Origin: JBKDZP01 sp047971315
Lineage (GTDB): Bacteria; Bacillota_I; Bacilli_A; RF39; UBA660
Direction: 5' to 3'
Length of the DNA: 64,000 nt
Assembly: GCA_047971315.1 (NCBI GenBank)
Contig: JBKDZP010000004.1
Location: 1-64,000 of the forward strand
Positions 26,776 through 34,697 of the stretch are shown here, piece by piece (the stretch's first letter is position 1; every line of letters begins with the position of its first letter). A program made the translations under genes and the position numbers. The notes beneath the pieces are model-generated. The model worked only from the letters and a program-made list of their open reading frames with translations. It had not been told where the DNA came from and did not search any database.

Positions 26776-27761
26776 GAAAATACCTCCAAACTAATAGCAT
26801 GCGCTATTGAAGGAATTGAGTTTTTTTCATTCACAACAGTAGTTGATAATAAAGCACCAGTTGCGATTATTAAAACCTTTTTTATTTTTTCTTGTTTCAT
26901 ATCATTGAAAATTTTTGTGTATGTGACTAGTGGCAAACAAGCAGGTCCACTTCCACCCGCATAAACAGGTTGTTTTTCAAGATCATAAATAATTGTTCCA
27001 GCATCATTATAATTATTAAGATTAATGTTATACTTTTTTTTCATATATTCTATAGATATACTTTTACCATATTTTCCTAGATCACCGCTTAAAATTAAAT
27101 CGTAGTAATTAACTTCTCTATTTGTTTCACTAAGATGTGTATAAAGTGTTTCACAAAATGCTTTTGACATTACTGCCCCCATATGATATGCATCATATAT
27201 GTTTGCATCTTCAACTATTCCAACTGTAGCACTTTCTATTTTTATTCCTTTTTTATTACTTGTTAAAAATGCAGCTACTCCACCAGTAGTTGTGAAAGTT
27301 GCAGTTTTCCTTTTAGGACCACCATATTCTATTGGATATCTAAATTGTCTTTCAGCTGCATTATTATGAGAAGATACAGTACAAATACAGTTTTTAGTTT
27401 GCTTACTTTCTATCATATTTGCACCAATAATTAAACCTTCTACACTTGTAGCACAAGCACTATATATTCCAAACATTGGAATTTTTAGTATTTTATTAGC
27501 ATAAGAAGAAGCAACAATTTGATTTAATAAATCTCCAGATAAAATAATATCAATTTCTTCCTTTCGAATATTTATTTTCTTTAACAAAGTTTCAACACTA
27601 TCTATTATTAATTTAGTCTCTGCCATCTCAAAGTTTTTTTCTTTAAAATAAAGTTCCTTGTAACTTTTATCAAATAAATTACCAAGCGGTCCTAATTTTT
27701 CATACGGTCCTGTAATTGTAGCTGTTTCATTAATATAAACATTTTTATATTTAAATGTCAT
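26772..27761 (-). CDS. spoVAD: Stage V sporulation protein AD (SpoVAD)
   Basis: SpoVAD binds dipicolinic acid in the spore inner membrane complex. It has a thiolase/KAS III-like fold with the conserved GIYSACATSVEGLIIG segment, AERQFRYPIEYG and TTTGGVAAFLTS. At 329 residues it has normal family length. It overlaps both neighbours by 4 bases, indicating a tight operon. Confidence 0.93.
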   Translation of the reverse strand: MTFKYKNVYINETATITGPYEKLGPLGNLFDKSYKELYFKEKNFEMAETKLIIDSVETLLKKINIRKEEIDIILSGDLLNQIVASSYANKILKIPMFGIYSACATSVEGLIIGANMIESKQTKNCICTVSSHNNAAERQFRYPIEYGGPKRKTATFTTTGGVAAFLTSNKKGIKIESATVGIVEDANIYDAYHMGAVMSKAFCETLYTHLSETNREVNYYDLILSGDLGKYGKSISIEYMKKKYNINLNNYNDAGTIIYDLEKQPVYAGGSGPACLPLVTYTKIFNDMKQEKIKKVLIIATGALLSTTVVNEKNSIPSIAHAISLEVFS

Positions 27762-28204
27762 ACGCTACCTCCAAATATTAATATTCTAATTAAACCAAAT
27801 ACATAAGCACTTACTACTCCAACAATTATAACTGAACCGGCAAGTTTAAACATATTTGCACCTAATCCGGTTACTATTCCTTCCTTTCTATATTCCAAAG
27901 CAGCACTCATCATAGCATGGGCAAATCCAGAAATAGGAATAAATAATCCTGCTTTTGCGAAGTTAACAAATTTATCGAAAAATCCAAAACAAGTTAGCAA
28001 ACAAGATATAAATATTAAAGTAATAATCATATATGTTCCTGCTTCTTTTGAAGGTATATCTAAAAAATATTTATACGCATTTAACATTAATTCACCAAGT
28101 ATTCCCATAATTCCACCTATAAAAAAAGATATTATTCCATTTTTTAATCTATCTTCTTTTGGTGTAAATTTATCTACAATAATTTGATAATCTTTTTTAT
28201 CCAT
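27758..28204 (-). CDS. spoVAC: Stage V sporulation protein AC (SpoVAC)
   Basis: Membrane protein (148 aa) with about four helices and the family motif GFAHAMMSAALEYRKEG preceded by AKAGLFIPISG. It is related to SpoVAE and forms the mechanosensitive part of the dipicolinate channel. It is the first gene of the operon, with a good TAGGAGGAAAAA site. Confidence 0.93.
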   Translation of the reverse strand: MDKKDYQIIVDKFTPKEDRLKNGIISFFIGGIMGILGELMLNAYKYFLDIPSKEAGTYMIITLIFISCLLTCFGFFDKFVNFAKAGLFIPISGFAHAMMSAALEYRKEGIVTGLGANMFKLAGSVIIVGVVSAYVFGLIRILIFGGSV

Positions 28205-28369
28205 TTTTTCCTCCTATTTTATTATGTATTTATATTAAAAATTTAATACATTATATTTAAAAAACTCTTTTAATACTTAAAATTGCAATTACAGTTTGAT
28301 AATGACTTATTAAACTTTACATTTATTAAAAAATGTGTTAATATAAGCTACCAAGGAAGTGAGTTTTAA

Positions 28370-29032
28370 ATGAATAAAAATTATTTAATATGGGATTTAA
28401 TTCCAGCTATAAAAGAAATCACAGCATCAAAGGAATATAATTATACTTTCCCAGTTGATAAAATGATTGAAACAATATTAGAAATGATGAATCAACCAAT
28501 AGAAGATAAAAATTTTTCAATTGAAGAAGCAACTTCAGATATACTAAAAAAATTAGAGTTAACTGAAGATGAATATACTATCTCCAAATTAATTTCTGGT
28601 GGAACTATTATTTCTAAAAATAAAAATAATAATTCAATACAGTATTTATTTAGCTATGTTCTTCATAAAAAAGAAGATTATTCTAAAATTATTAGTGAAT
28701 TTTATGATGAAAATTATGAAGAATTATTTTGCTCTATTAATAAAAATTTAAATACTGAAATCGATGAAATTAATTGGTGGAATAGAAAAAATGTGAAAAA
28801 ACAAATTCAAGTATACAATACACTTTTAAATAACAATGAAGCTGTAATAATTGCACAAAGTTATTTTACTGCTCCTAATTTAGCTAAAGTATTTGAAATG
28901 ACAAACAATGGTCTTGGAAAAATATTTACTAGTTTATCTTTAAATGATGAACAAGATTTTAGTTATTTTGATATTAATGATGAAAAATTTATAGATGAAA
29001 ATGCAGAATTTGTTAAAAAAAAATTATATTAG
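28370..29032 (+). CDS. Hypothetical protein in the spoVA-sigF gap (220 aa)
   Basis: A soluble, acidic protein (MNKNYLIWDLIPAIKEITAS...) with no membrane segment and no family I know. A TTTACA-17-TAATAT promoter-like sequence and AAGGAAGTG site precede it. It reads opposite to the flanking sporulation operons. It shares a YLF/YLV...LHKK stretch (YLFSYVLHKKED) with the next gene (YYLVHILHKKIH), so the two may be distantly related. A role in sporulation is only suggested by position. Confidence 0.65.
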   Translation: MNKNYLIWDLIPAIKEITASKEYNYTFPVDKMIETILEMMNQPIEDKNFSIEEATSDILKKLELTEDEYTISKLISGGTIISKNKNNNSIQYLFSYVLHKKEDYSKIISEFYDENYEELFCSINKNLNTEIDEINWWNRKNVKKQIQVYNTLLNNNEAVIIAQSYFTAPNLAKVFEMTNNGLGKIFTSLSLNDEQDFSYFDINDEKFIDENAEFVKKKLY

Positions 29033-29117
29033 ATTTTAAATAAAAATCTTTTTAATAATTAAATAAAATTTATACATATTAAGTAAAGATAAGTAACTTG
29101 GAAGGAATGATGTTAAC

Positions 29118-29549
29118 ATGAATATCGATTTTAAAAATGATGACGCGTCTAATAGAAAAGAAAATGATTATATCAATTCAAAAATAATTATTGATATAAT
29201 TGATGATAATGTTAAAAATATAAATGATTCATCTAAATATTACCTTGTTCATATTTTACACAAAAAAATACATTCTCCATTTATAGTAGGAATATTTACT
29301 AATCCTGAAAATGAAAAAAAATGTTATTCTCAAATTGATGAATGTGATCAAACAATTATTTCTGATTTAAATAGTACAATTGAAAATGGTATAACTTATA
29401 GACTTAACAATTTAAAAAATCTATTAAAAAATAATGAGATTAAAATTATGTCTGTAGAAATGTTTGAATCTAATACAATTAATGAAATTATAAATATTTC
29501 AAAAAATAACAAAAATACACTTATCAAAAAAAGAAAAAATAATTCTTAG
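29118..29549 (+). CDS. Hypothetical protein in the spoVA-sigF gap (143 aa)
   Basis: Soluble, Asn/Ile-rich protein (MNIDFKNDDASNRKENDYIN...) with a basic tail. Not recognised. It follows the 220-residue gene after 85 bases, has a GGAAGGAATG site, and shares a short LHKK-containing motif with that gene. A bidirectional terminator separates it from sigF. Confidence 0.6.
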   Translation: MNIDFKNDDASNRKENDYINSKIIIDIIDDNVKNINDSSKYYLVHILHKKIHSPFIVGIFTNPENEKKCYSQIDECDQTIISDLNSTIENGITYRLNNLKNLLKNNEIKIMSVEMFESNTINEIINISKNNKNTLIKKRKNNS

Positions 29550-29605
29550 ATGTACAAAAATATTAAATAAAGAAGTTATATTTAGTATATTTTAAAAAAA
29601 TAATA

Positions 29606-29642
29606 AAAAAAAGATAAATTTTTCAATTAATCTTTTTTTTTT
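29606..29642. terminator. Bidirectional terminator
   Basis: AAAAAAGAT/AATCTTTTTT arms flanked by A- and T-runs between two converging transcription units (29118-29549 and sigF). Confidence 0.6.
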
Positions 29643-29684
29643 ACATTAATTTTTTTATTTAAAAGGTATTATTTTATCAATTTT

Positions 29685-30359
29685 TTAAACAAAATCTTTT
29701 TCTTTTAAACTATTTTTTAATTTTTGTTTTATCTTTTCTTCTAATCTAGATACTTGAACTTGGTTTACACCAATATTATTAGCAATTTCATTTTGAGTTA
29801 AATTATCAAAATAACGCCATTTTATTATTTGTTGTTCGGTAATATTTAATTTTTCTAATTCGAATTTTAATGCAATTAAAGTATTAATATCCATTTTTTT
29901 ATCTTCAATAATATCATATAAATTTACTGTTTTCCCTTCAGAGTTTAAATCATCATCTAAACTTTGAATATTAGTACTATTTGTTATAACACTAATACAA
30001 TATTCTAATTTACTAGTTGGTATATTTAATTCTAAAGCAATTTCATCAAGTGATGGCACTCTCATATATTTTTGAGTCAATAATATTTTTATTTTTTCGC
30101 TTTCATAATATATTTTTTTTAAAGTTGGACTTGGTCTTAATATCTTATCTTCTCTAATATATTTTTTCATCTCACCTAAGATATGCTTATAAGCATATGT
30201 TGTAAATTTAATTCCTAAATTCTCATCATATTTTTTATATGCTTTAAGAAGTCCAATCATACCTGCTTGATATAAGTCATCTTTATTTTGATACCACTCA
30301 AAATAATGAGTAAGTGAAAAAACAAAATTTTGATATTGTTCTATTAATTGATTATTCAT
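29685..30359 (-). CDS. sigF: Sporulation sigma factor, SigF/SigG type
   Basis: A 224-residue sigma-70 protein with region 2 (DDLYQAGMIGLLKAYKKYD, KFTTYAYKHILGEMKKYIRE), region 3 and region 4 (LTQNEIANNIGVNQVQVSRL). The VNQVQVSRLE helix matches SigF and SigG. The gene order spoIIAA-sigma-(gap)-spoVAC-AD-AE matches the Bacillus spoIIA-spoVA arrangement, which favours SigF, the first forespore factor. Unusually, no SpoIIAB anti-sigma gene lies between it and spoIIAA. Confidence 0.85.
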   Translation of the reverse strand: MNNQLIEQYQNFVFSLTHYFEWYQNKDDLYQAGMIGLLKAYKKYDENLGIKFTTYAYKHILGEMKKYIREDKILRPSPTLKKIYYESEKIKILLTQKYMRVPSLDEIALELNIPTSKLEYCISVITNSTNIQSLDDDLNSEGKTVNLYDIIEDKKMDINTLIALKFELEKLNITEQQIIKWRYFDNLTQNEIANNIGVNQVQVSRLEEKIKQKLKNSLKEKDFV

Positions 30360-30368
30360 ATTTTTCTC

Positions 30369-30716
30369 CTATACATGTAATAATTTAAATGCATTTAATT
30401 CATTATTTGTTACTTTTAAATATTTAAATATTCTACTATTATTCAATCTAAATTTAACTTCATTGTCTTTTAAGCCACATATTAATAATTTTCCATTATT
30501 CTCTTTACACAGTTCATAACTATAAAATAATGTGTTTATTCCTCTTTCATCTATGTCAATTAAATTTTCCATATTTAATACTACATTTTTCATTCCATTT
30601 TCTTTAATCAAATCATTTACTTTAGTTTTCAATTTTTCTACTGTAAATATACTTAATTCTCCATATAATCTTACAAACAAAATTCCTTTTCGATATTCTA
30701 AAATAATTTCTAACAT
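30369..30716 (-). CDS. spoIIAA: SpoIIAA-like anti-sigma factor antagonist lacking the phospho-Ser
   Basis: A STAS-domain protein of 115 residues: LEIILEYRKGILFVRLYGEL at the start and a VVLNMENLIDIDERGINTLF core. In Bacillus SpoIIAA the core reads MDSSGL and the first Ser (Ser58) is phosphorylated by SpoIIAB. Here the same place is DERG, so Ser is replaced by Glu and the second Ser by Arg. It cannot be phosphorylated there. The next gene, 9 bases away, is the sigma factor, and spoIIAB is missing. Function may have changed. Another STAS role is possible, but the operon supports SpoIIAA descent. Confidence 0.8.
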   Translation of the reverse strand: MLEIILEYRKGILFVRLYGELSIFTVEKLKTKVNDLIKENGMKNVVLNMENLIDIDERGINTLFYSYELCKENNGKLLICGLKDNEVKFRLNNSRIFKYLKVTNNELNAFKLLHV

Positions 30717-30809
30717 TAATCCACCTTCTGAATATACTTTAACACAAATATTTTATTTAAAGTCAGATTCGACAAAAGTAGTTATATTTTTGATACGACA
30801 AAAAAAGAC

Positions 30810-32201
30810 TTATTCAATTAAGTCTCTTGTAAATGTATTAACATACACTTTTACCTTATAATCTGTTAGTAAGTTATAATTATATACTTTATTATTTTTT
30901 AAATCATTAAATATTTCACTATCAAACCCAATAGTAAAACTTTTTAATGATGATCTTATACTTATATAATCTATCTCTGCATATTCATCTATGTATACAC
31001 CTATTATGTCATTAAACTCACTATAATAACTAACATCAATTCTTACTTGATAATCTTCTAAACTTTCATCTATTTCCAATGTATCATAATTCATTGTTGT
31101 TCCCTTACTAATTTTTTCAGTATAAGTTACTACATCTTCTATATATTTATCAGGTAAATAATTATGATATGAGAAATTAGTTATATACTCAATAGTCATT
31201 AAGGTCCCTATTACCGTAAATATTATACTAATAATCAAATTCCAAACATAAATTTTAGTTTTAGTAAAAAGCAATTTATAAATTGTATTAGTAAAAAACA
31301 ATTGAAGTCCTAATATACCAATTAATAAAATTATAATTCCAAATATTTGTAAACCCTTAATAGCAAAATATATAGCAATTGTTAGAAAAATAATAAACGA
31401 AATAATAACAACCCATGCAGGTATAATAACAATAATAACAACCCATATTTTTAATAATAACATAATTATATTTTCTACACTATTAGTTTTTTTTACCTCT
31501 TTTTTCTTTGATACTTGTATTTTTTCATTATTATTATTTTCATCAATATTATTGGTTTTTTTTACTTTTTTTTTATTATCTTTTTTATCTGATTTTTTAA
31601 TAATTTCTTTTGTTAAATCAGACTCAGTAATATTCACATATTTTTTTACAATTGAAAATATCAATAATATACATATTGCAATATAAGATATATATACTAA
31701 TAAACTCCAAATAATAGACAATAAACTGTCAAGTGGTGAAAATCCCAAATTAATTAAATTAGAACCTAATCTAGATATTATGTTAAATGGTATATTTAAT
31801 ATTACTAGTAAAAAAAGACATATTATTATTTTAATTGCAATTACAAATACAGTTTCATTATTTAATTCTTTTCCATTCTGTTGAAAAGATTTAACTATAA
31901 TTTCAGTTATTTCACTTAATTTTTTTGCTCCTTTTTTTATAAGATTATCTATGTCATTTAAAAATGAGTTTTCAGTGTCATTGGTTTTTCTATAATCTGG
32001 ATTTATTTTATAAGCACTTAAAATTTCTTTAGTTAACTGGTCAATACTACCAAATTCACTAACTGCATCAATCTCCTTTTTACCGTGTTTTACTTTTTCT
32101 TCAATAATATCGCGATATTCATTTATTATATCATTCTTTTCTTCTTCGCTTAAAACTTCAAGTTTATTTTTTAATTGTTTTAAAAATTGTTCTTTATTCA
32201 T
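30810..32201 (-). CDS. HAAS/DUF1700 membrane protein with toastrack-like tail
   Basis: This 463-residue protein begins with a HAAS domain: MNKEQFLKQLKNKLEVLSEEEKN..., the PadR-linked signalling module (about 1-70). A Lys-rich linker and several membrane helices (about 120-330) follow, and the C-terminal extracytoplasmic part is beta-rich and resembles DUF4097. Such proteins pair with PadR repressors in membrane-stress operons. It follows the padR remnant in the same direction with AAGGAG before ATG. The exact signal is unknown. Confidence 0.8.
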   Translation of the reverse strand: MNKEQFLKQLKNKLEVLSEEEKNDIINEYRDIIEEKVKHGKKEIDAVSEFGSIDQLTKEILSAYKINPDYRKTNDTENSFLNDIDNLIKKGAKKLSEITEIIVKSFQQNGKELNNETVFVIAIKIIICLFLLVILNIPFNIISRLGSNLINLGFSPLDSLLSIIWSLLVYISYIAICILLIFSIVKKYVNITESDLTKEIIKKSDKKDNKKKVKKTNNIDENNNNEKIQVSKKKEVKKTNSVENIIMLLLKIWVVIIVIIPAWVVIISFIIFLTIAIYFAIKGLQIFGIIILLIGILGLQLFFTNTIYKLLFTKTKIYVWNLIISIIFTVIGTLMTIEYITNFSYHNYLPDKYIEDVVTYTEKISKGTTMNYDTLEIDESLEDYQVRIDVSYYSEFNDIIGVYIDEYAEIDYISIRSSLKSFTIGFDSEIFNDLKNNKVYNYNLLTDYKVKVYVNTFTRDLIE

Positions 32202-32283
32202 TTTTATTACACTCCTTTATAAATTTAGAAACTGATTTTTAAAATATATTCCAAACTTCTAAATATTCACTCATCTTTTCTTT

Positions 32284-32517
32284 TCATAAAATTGTTATTT
32301 TATAATATTTTCTAGATGGGCCCTCTTTAGATTCAACCAAATATGTATCAAAATATTTTTCATTTGTTAATCTTTTTAATAATGGATAAATAGTACCATC
32401 ATTCACATCTACTACTTTTGAAACTTCTTCAACAAGTTCATATCCATACATATCTTTTTTATTAACTGATAGTAGTACAATTAATTCTAGTACTCCTTTT
32501 TTCATTTGAGTATTAAT
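32284..32517 (-). pseudogene. PadR-family regulator, truncated by in-frame stops
   Basis: PadR repressors bind palindromic operators and control envelope-stress membrane proteins. The winged helix is intact: [44 protein letters not shown] and [12 protein letters not shown]. Family members go on for 25-30 more residues. Here TGA follows, yet the same frame continues with a family-like KEKMSEYLEVWNIF, then TAA and KSVSKFIKE. So the C-terminal dimerisation helix is lost. The best start is ATT at 32517 (MNTQMKKG), 7 bases after GAGG; the first ATG is at 32505. Possibly a functional short protein. Confidence 0.7.
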
Positions 32518-32538
32518 ATTATCACCTCTAAATATAAT

Positions 32539-32565
32539 TTTATACCAACTACTATGTATTGTCAA
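32539..32565 (-). promoter_or_regulatory. Promoter of the padR-HAAS operon
   Basis: TTGACA (32565-32560) and TATAAA (32544-32539) with a short 15-base spacer. The spacer contains ACATAGTAGT, similar to PadR half-operators, so autoregulation is likely. Confidence 0.5.
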
Positions 32566-32643
32566 GTACTAAATTATAACTAATAAATATTATGCGAATT
32601 TTAAAATAAAATTAATAATTAATTATACTTATTTTAGCTAAAT

Positions 32644-32671
32644 TTGACAAATTAACTATTTGTGTTATAAT
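32644..32671 (+). promoter_or_regulatory. Sigma-A promoter for 32697-34320
   Basis: TTGACA, a 16-base spacer and TATAAT match the consensus exactly, 25 bases upstream of the GGGGGGG site of the 32697 gene. Confidence 0.8.
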
Positions 32672-32696
32672 ATGCGATATTAATGGGGGGGTTATT

Positions 32697-33431
32697 ATGA
32701 TAAACAGCAATAATAATATTAAAAATTATGCTATTTTAGAACAACATGATATAACTACAAATCTTCAAATTCAACTAAATATTAAAAACATAGTAGAAGA
32801 TGATTTAAAAAAATTAGCTTTAGCTAAAGAAAATATAAAAAAGAAAATGAAAAAAGAAAGTGGTTTATTACCAATATCCTTAACTAAAGACAAACCAAAA
32901 ATTAAACAAGAATTAAATAATTTCACTAAACTTATTGAAATCTACTATGATTTGGAAGAGGAAATTTCATTAGTAAATGATAAAATAAAAGATTTAGAAA
33001 ATAAAATTATTTCAACTAATAAAATTATTGAATTTTATAAATATTGTGAAAAAAAGCACGAATTTAATACTAAAACAGAGATATCTAATATTTTAACTAA
33101 ATATGAAGATGATTTAGAAATTCAAAAAACTTCATCTACATTTGATAGAAAATACGAAGATGGATCTTTTAAATTAAATTTGTTTAATGCATTAACATTT
33201 ATTCAAACTAAAAGTAATATTGAACCTTTTAATTTTGATGGTAATAAAAATTATGAATTAATTAAAGATACAACAAAAAAGTTTGATGGCAAAAAAATTG
33301 ACACCAAATTCGTTAAACTAATTGAAAAAAAATTTAATAAAGATTTTATTCCAAATTTAGAAGAATTATTAGAAATAAATGATGTTACATTTGATGATGC
33401 AATGAAATCATATAAAATTGTTAAAAAATAA
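32697..33431 (+). CDS. Hypothetical coiled-coil protein (244 aa)
   Basis: A Lys/Glu-rich protein with a long coiled coil (about 30-115) and no membrane segment. The last third has a mixed charged region ending EINDVTFDDAMKSYKIVKK. It has a strong sigma-A promoter and shares a transcript with the following membrane coiled-coil gene. I do not recognise a family. Its last residues and those of the next gene (EQILQYNGIKLDNFIENDID) share a LEELLEIND/LEQILQYN-type C-terminal pattern, so they may be paralogous or partners. Confidence 0.65.
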   Translation: MINSNNNIKNYAILEQHDITTNLQIQLNIKNIVEDDLKKLALAKENIKKKMKKESGLLPISLTKDKPKIKQELNNFTKLIEIYYDLEEEISLVNDKIKDLENKIISTNKIIEFYKYCEKKHEFNTKTEISNILTKYEDDLEIQKTSSTFDRKYEDGSFKLNLFNALTFIQTKSNIEPFNFDGNKNYELIKDTTKKFDGKKIDTKFVKLIEKKFNKDFIPNLEELLEINDVTFDDAMKSYKIVKK

Positions 33432-33453
33432 TGTTAGATTAAAAGGGGAATTT

Positions 33454-34320
33454 ATGGAAAATAAAAATAAAATTGATTACACAATTATAAAATATAATCA
33501 ATTATCAAAAGAGTTTGAAACTAAAAGAACATATAAAAAGACACTTCAAAAGGATTTAAACTATAATGATAGTATTAAAAAAATATTAGAAGAAAAAATA
33601 AATAATCATGAAAATTTAATTAAAAATAAAAATTTAAAATACTCTAATGCCAGTAAATTTGCACAAAAACTTTTCAAAATTTCAAGTTGTATAACTTTAA
33701 GTACTATAATTGGTAGCAGTTTATTAATTGGAAATTCGGCAATTGGAACTATTTTTGGTAGCATTATTGGAATTTCTGGTACATTTGCTACTAGTAGTGC
33801 CATTTATCATTTTAAACTTAAAAAAATAAAAGATGAGTTTAAAAAAAATATAATATATTCAAGTAATGTATATAGAGCAAGAGATATTAAACAAATTGAA
33901 TCATTTAATTATAGAATTACGGAATTATTAAAAAAAATATCTTTAGTTGAAAGTGAAATTAATAATTTAAATATTGAAATTGATAAGCATAAAAATATTA
34001 TAAACAATTTTGAAATTGAAAAAACAAATAAAGAAAAGATTTATTTTGAAAAACAAAATAAATATATTGAAAGATTATCTAATTTTATTATTAAAAGTGG
34101 AATTGATTTATCCTACTTCAATAATAATCCTGAGGATTATAAGGTAAATAATGCTCCAATTATTGGCGAAAATAATAGTAAAGAAATAAAAGTAAATAAT
34201 TTTGAAATTATTCCTATATTAGAACAAATCTTACAATATAATGGAATAAAATTAGATAACTTTATTGAAAATGATATTGATTTAACACATAGGTTAATAA
34301 AGGTAAGAAAATCACGCTAA
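33454..34320 (+). CDS. Coiled-coil protein with a central membrane hairpin (about 288 aa)
   Basis: The frame opens at 33418, but AAGGGGAATTT before ATG at 33454 fixes the start MENKNKIDYTII. A coiled coil (about 10-70) leads to two adjacent hydrophobic, Gly/Ser-rich helices (about 82-130), then a second coiled coil (135-215) and a C-terminal segment. This hairpin-between-coils layout suits a membrane-curving or scaffold protein. The family is unknown. It converges on sigK and its end abuts the sigK stop. Confidence 0.65.
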   Translation: MENKNKIDYTIIKYNQLSKEFETKRTYKKTLQKDLNYNDSIKKILEEKINNHENLIKNKNLKYSNASKFAQKLFKISSCITLSTIIGSSLLIGNSAIGTIFGSIIGISGTFATSSAIYHFKLKKIKDEFKKNIIYSSNVYRARDIKQIESFNYRITELLKKISLVESEINNLNIEIDKHKNIINNFEIEKTNKEKIYFEKQNKYIERLSNFIIKSGIDLSYFNNNPEDYKVNNAPIIGENNSKEIKVNNFEIIPILEQILQYNGIKLDNFIENDIDLTHRLIKVRKSR

Positions 34321-34692
34321 ATAGTGTGATTTTTATTTTTTATAAATTCAGTTAGAATTTTAGTTAATGCTCTTTTTTCTATTCTAGATACATAACTTCT
34401 TGATATTCCTAATTTTTTAGCAATTTCTTTTTGAGTTACCTCTTTTTGATTTTCTAAACCATATCTATTTATAATTATTTCTTTTTCTCTATCATTTAAA
34501 ATACTTAAATATTTTTTTAGATAATTAATATTATTTTGATTATGTATATCCAAAGCAAAATCTGGATTTGGAGTTTTTAATATATCTAATAATGAAATTT
34601 CATTACCTTCTTTATCAAAACCAATTGAATCATTTAGACTAATATTTTTACTGTTTTTTTTATCACTTCTAAAATACATTAATATTTCATTT
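34317..34692 (-). CDS. sigK: sigK, 3' part (downstream of the skin-type element)
   Basis: This half encodes the C-terminal part of the late mother-cell sigma factor SigK: NEILMYFRSDKKNSKNISLND, IGFDKEGNEISLLDIL, then region 4 with NRYGLENQKEVTQKEIAKKL and GISRSYVSRIEKRALTK. It matches Bacillus SigK from its conserved NEILMYxR onward. The first sigK-specific codon after the crossover is at 34687; the frame continues upstream only by reading the element in another frame. Joined to the 5' half at AAATG it restores a 233-residue factor. On its own it has no start of its own. Confidence 0.93.
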
Positions 34693-34697
34693 GCTAT
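34684..34697. other. Left attachment site of the skin-type element
   Basis: On the minus strand the site reads ATAGCAAATGAAAT (34697-34684), pairing with ATAGAAAATGCAAT at the other end. The shared central AAATG (34692-34688) is where crossover restores sigK. The exact exchanged dinucleotide cannot be told within it. Confidence 0.8.

Noticed and set aside
30360..30368. A hidden spoIIAB between spoIIAA and sigF
   Set aside because: Only 9 bases separate the genes, and no GHKL-kinase motif occurs in the neighbouring frames.
32257..32290. UGA read as Gly or another amino acid (recoding) because the padR frame continues after TGA
   Set aside because: A second stop (TAA) follows in the same frame, TGG is used for Trp everywhere, and other genes end normally with TGA. 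Decay or error is simpler.
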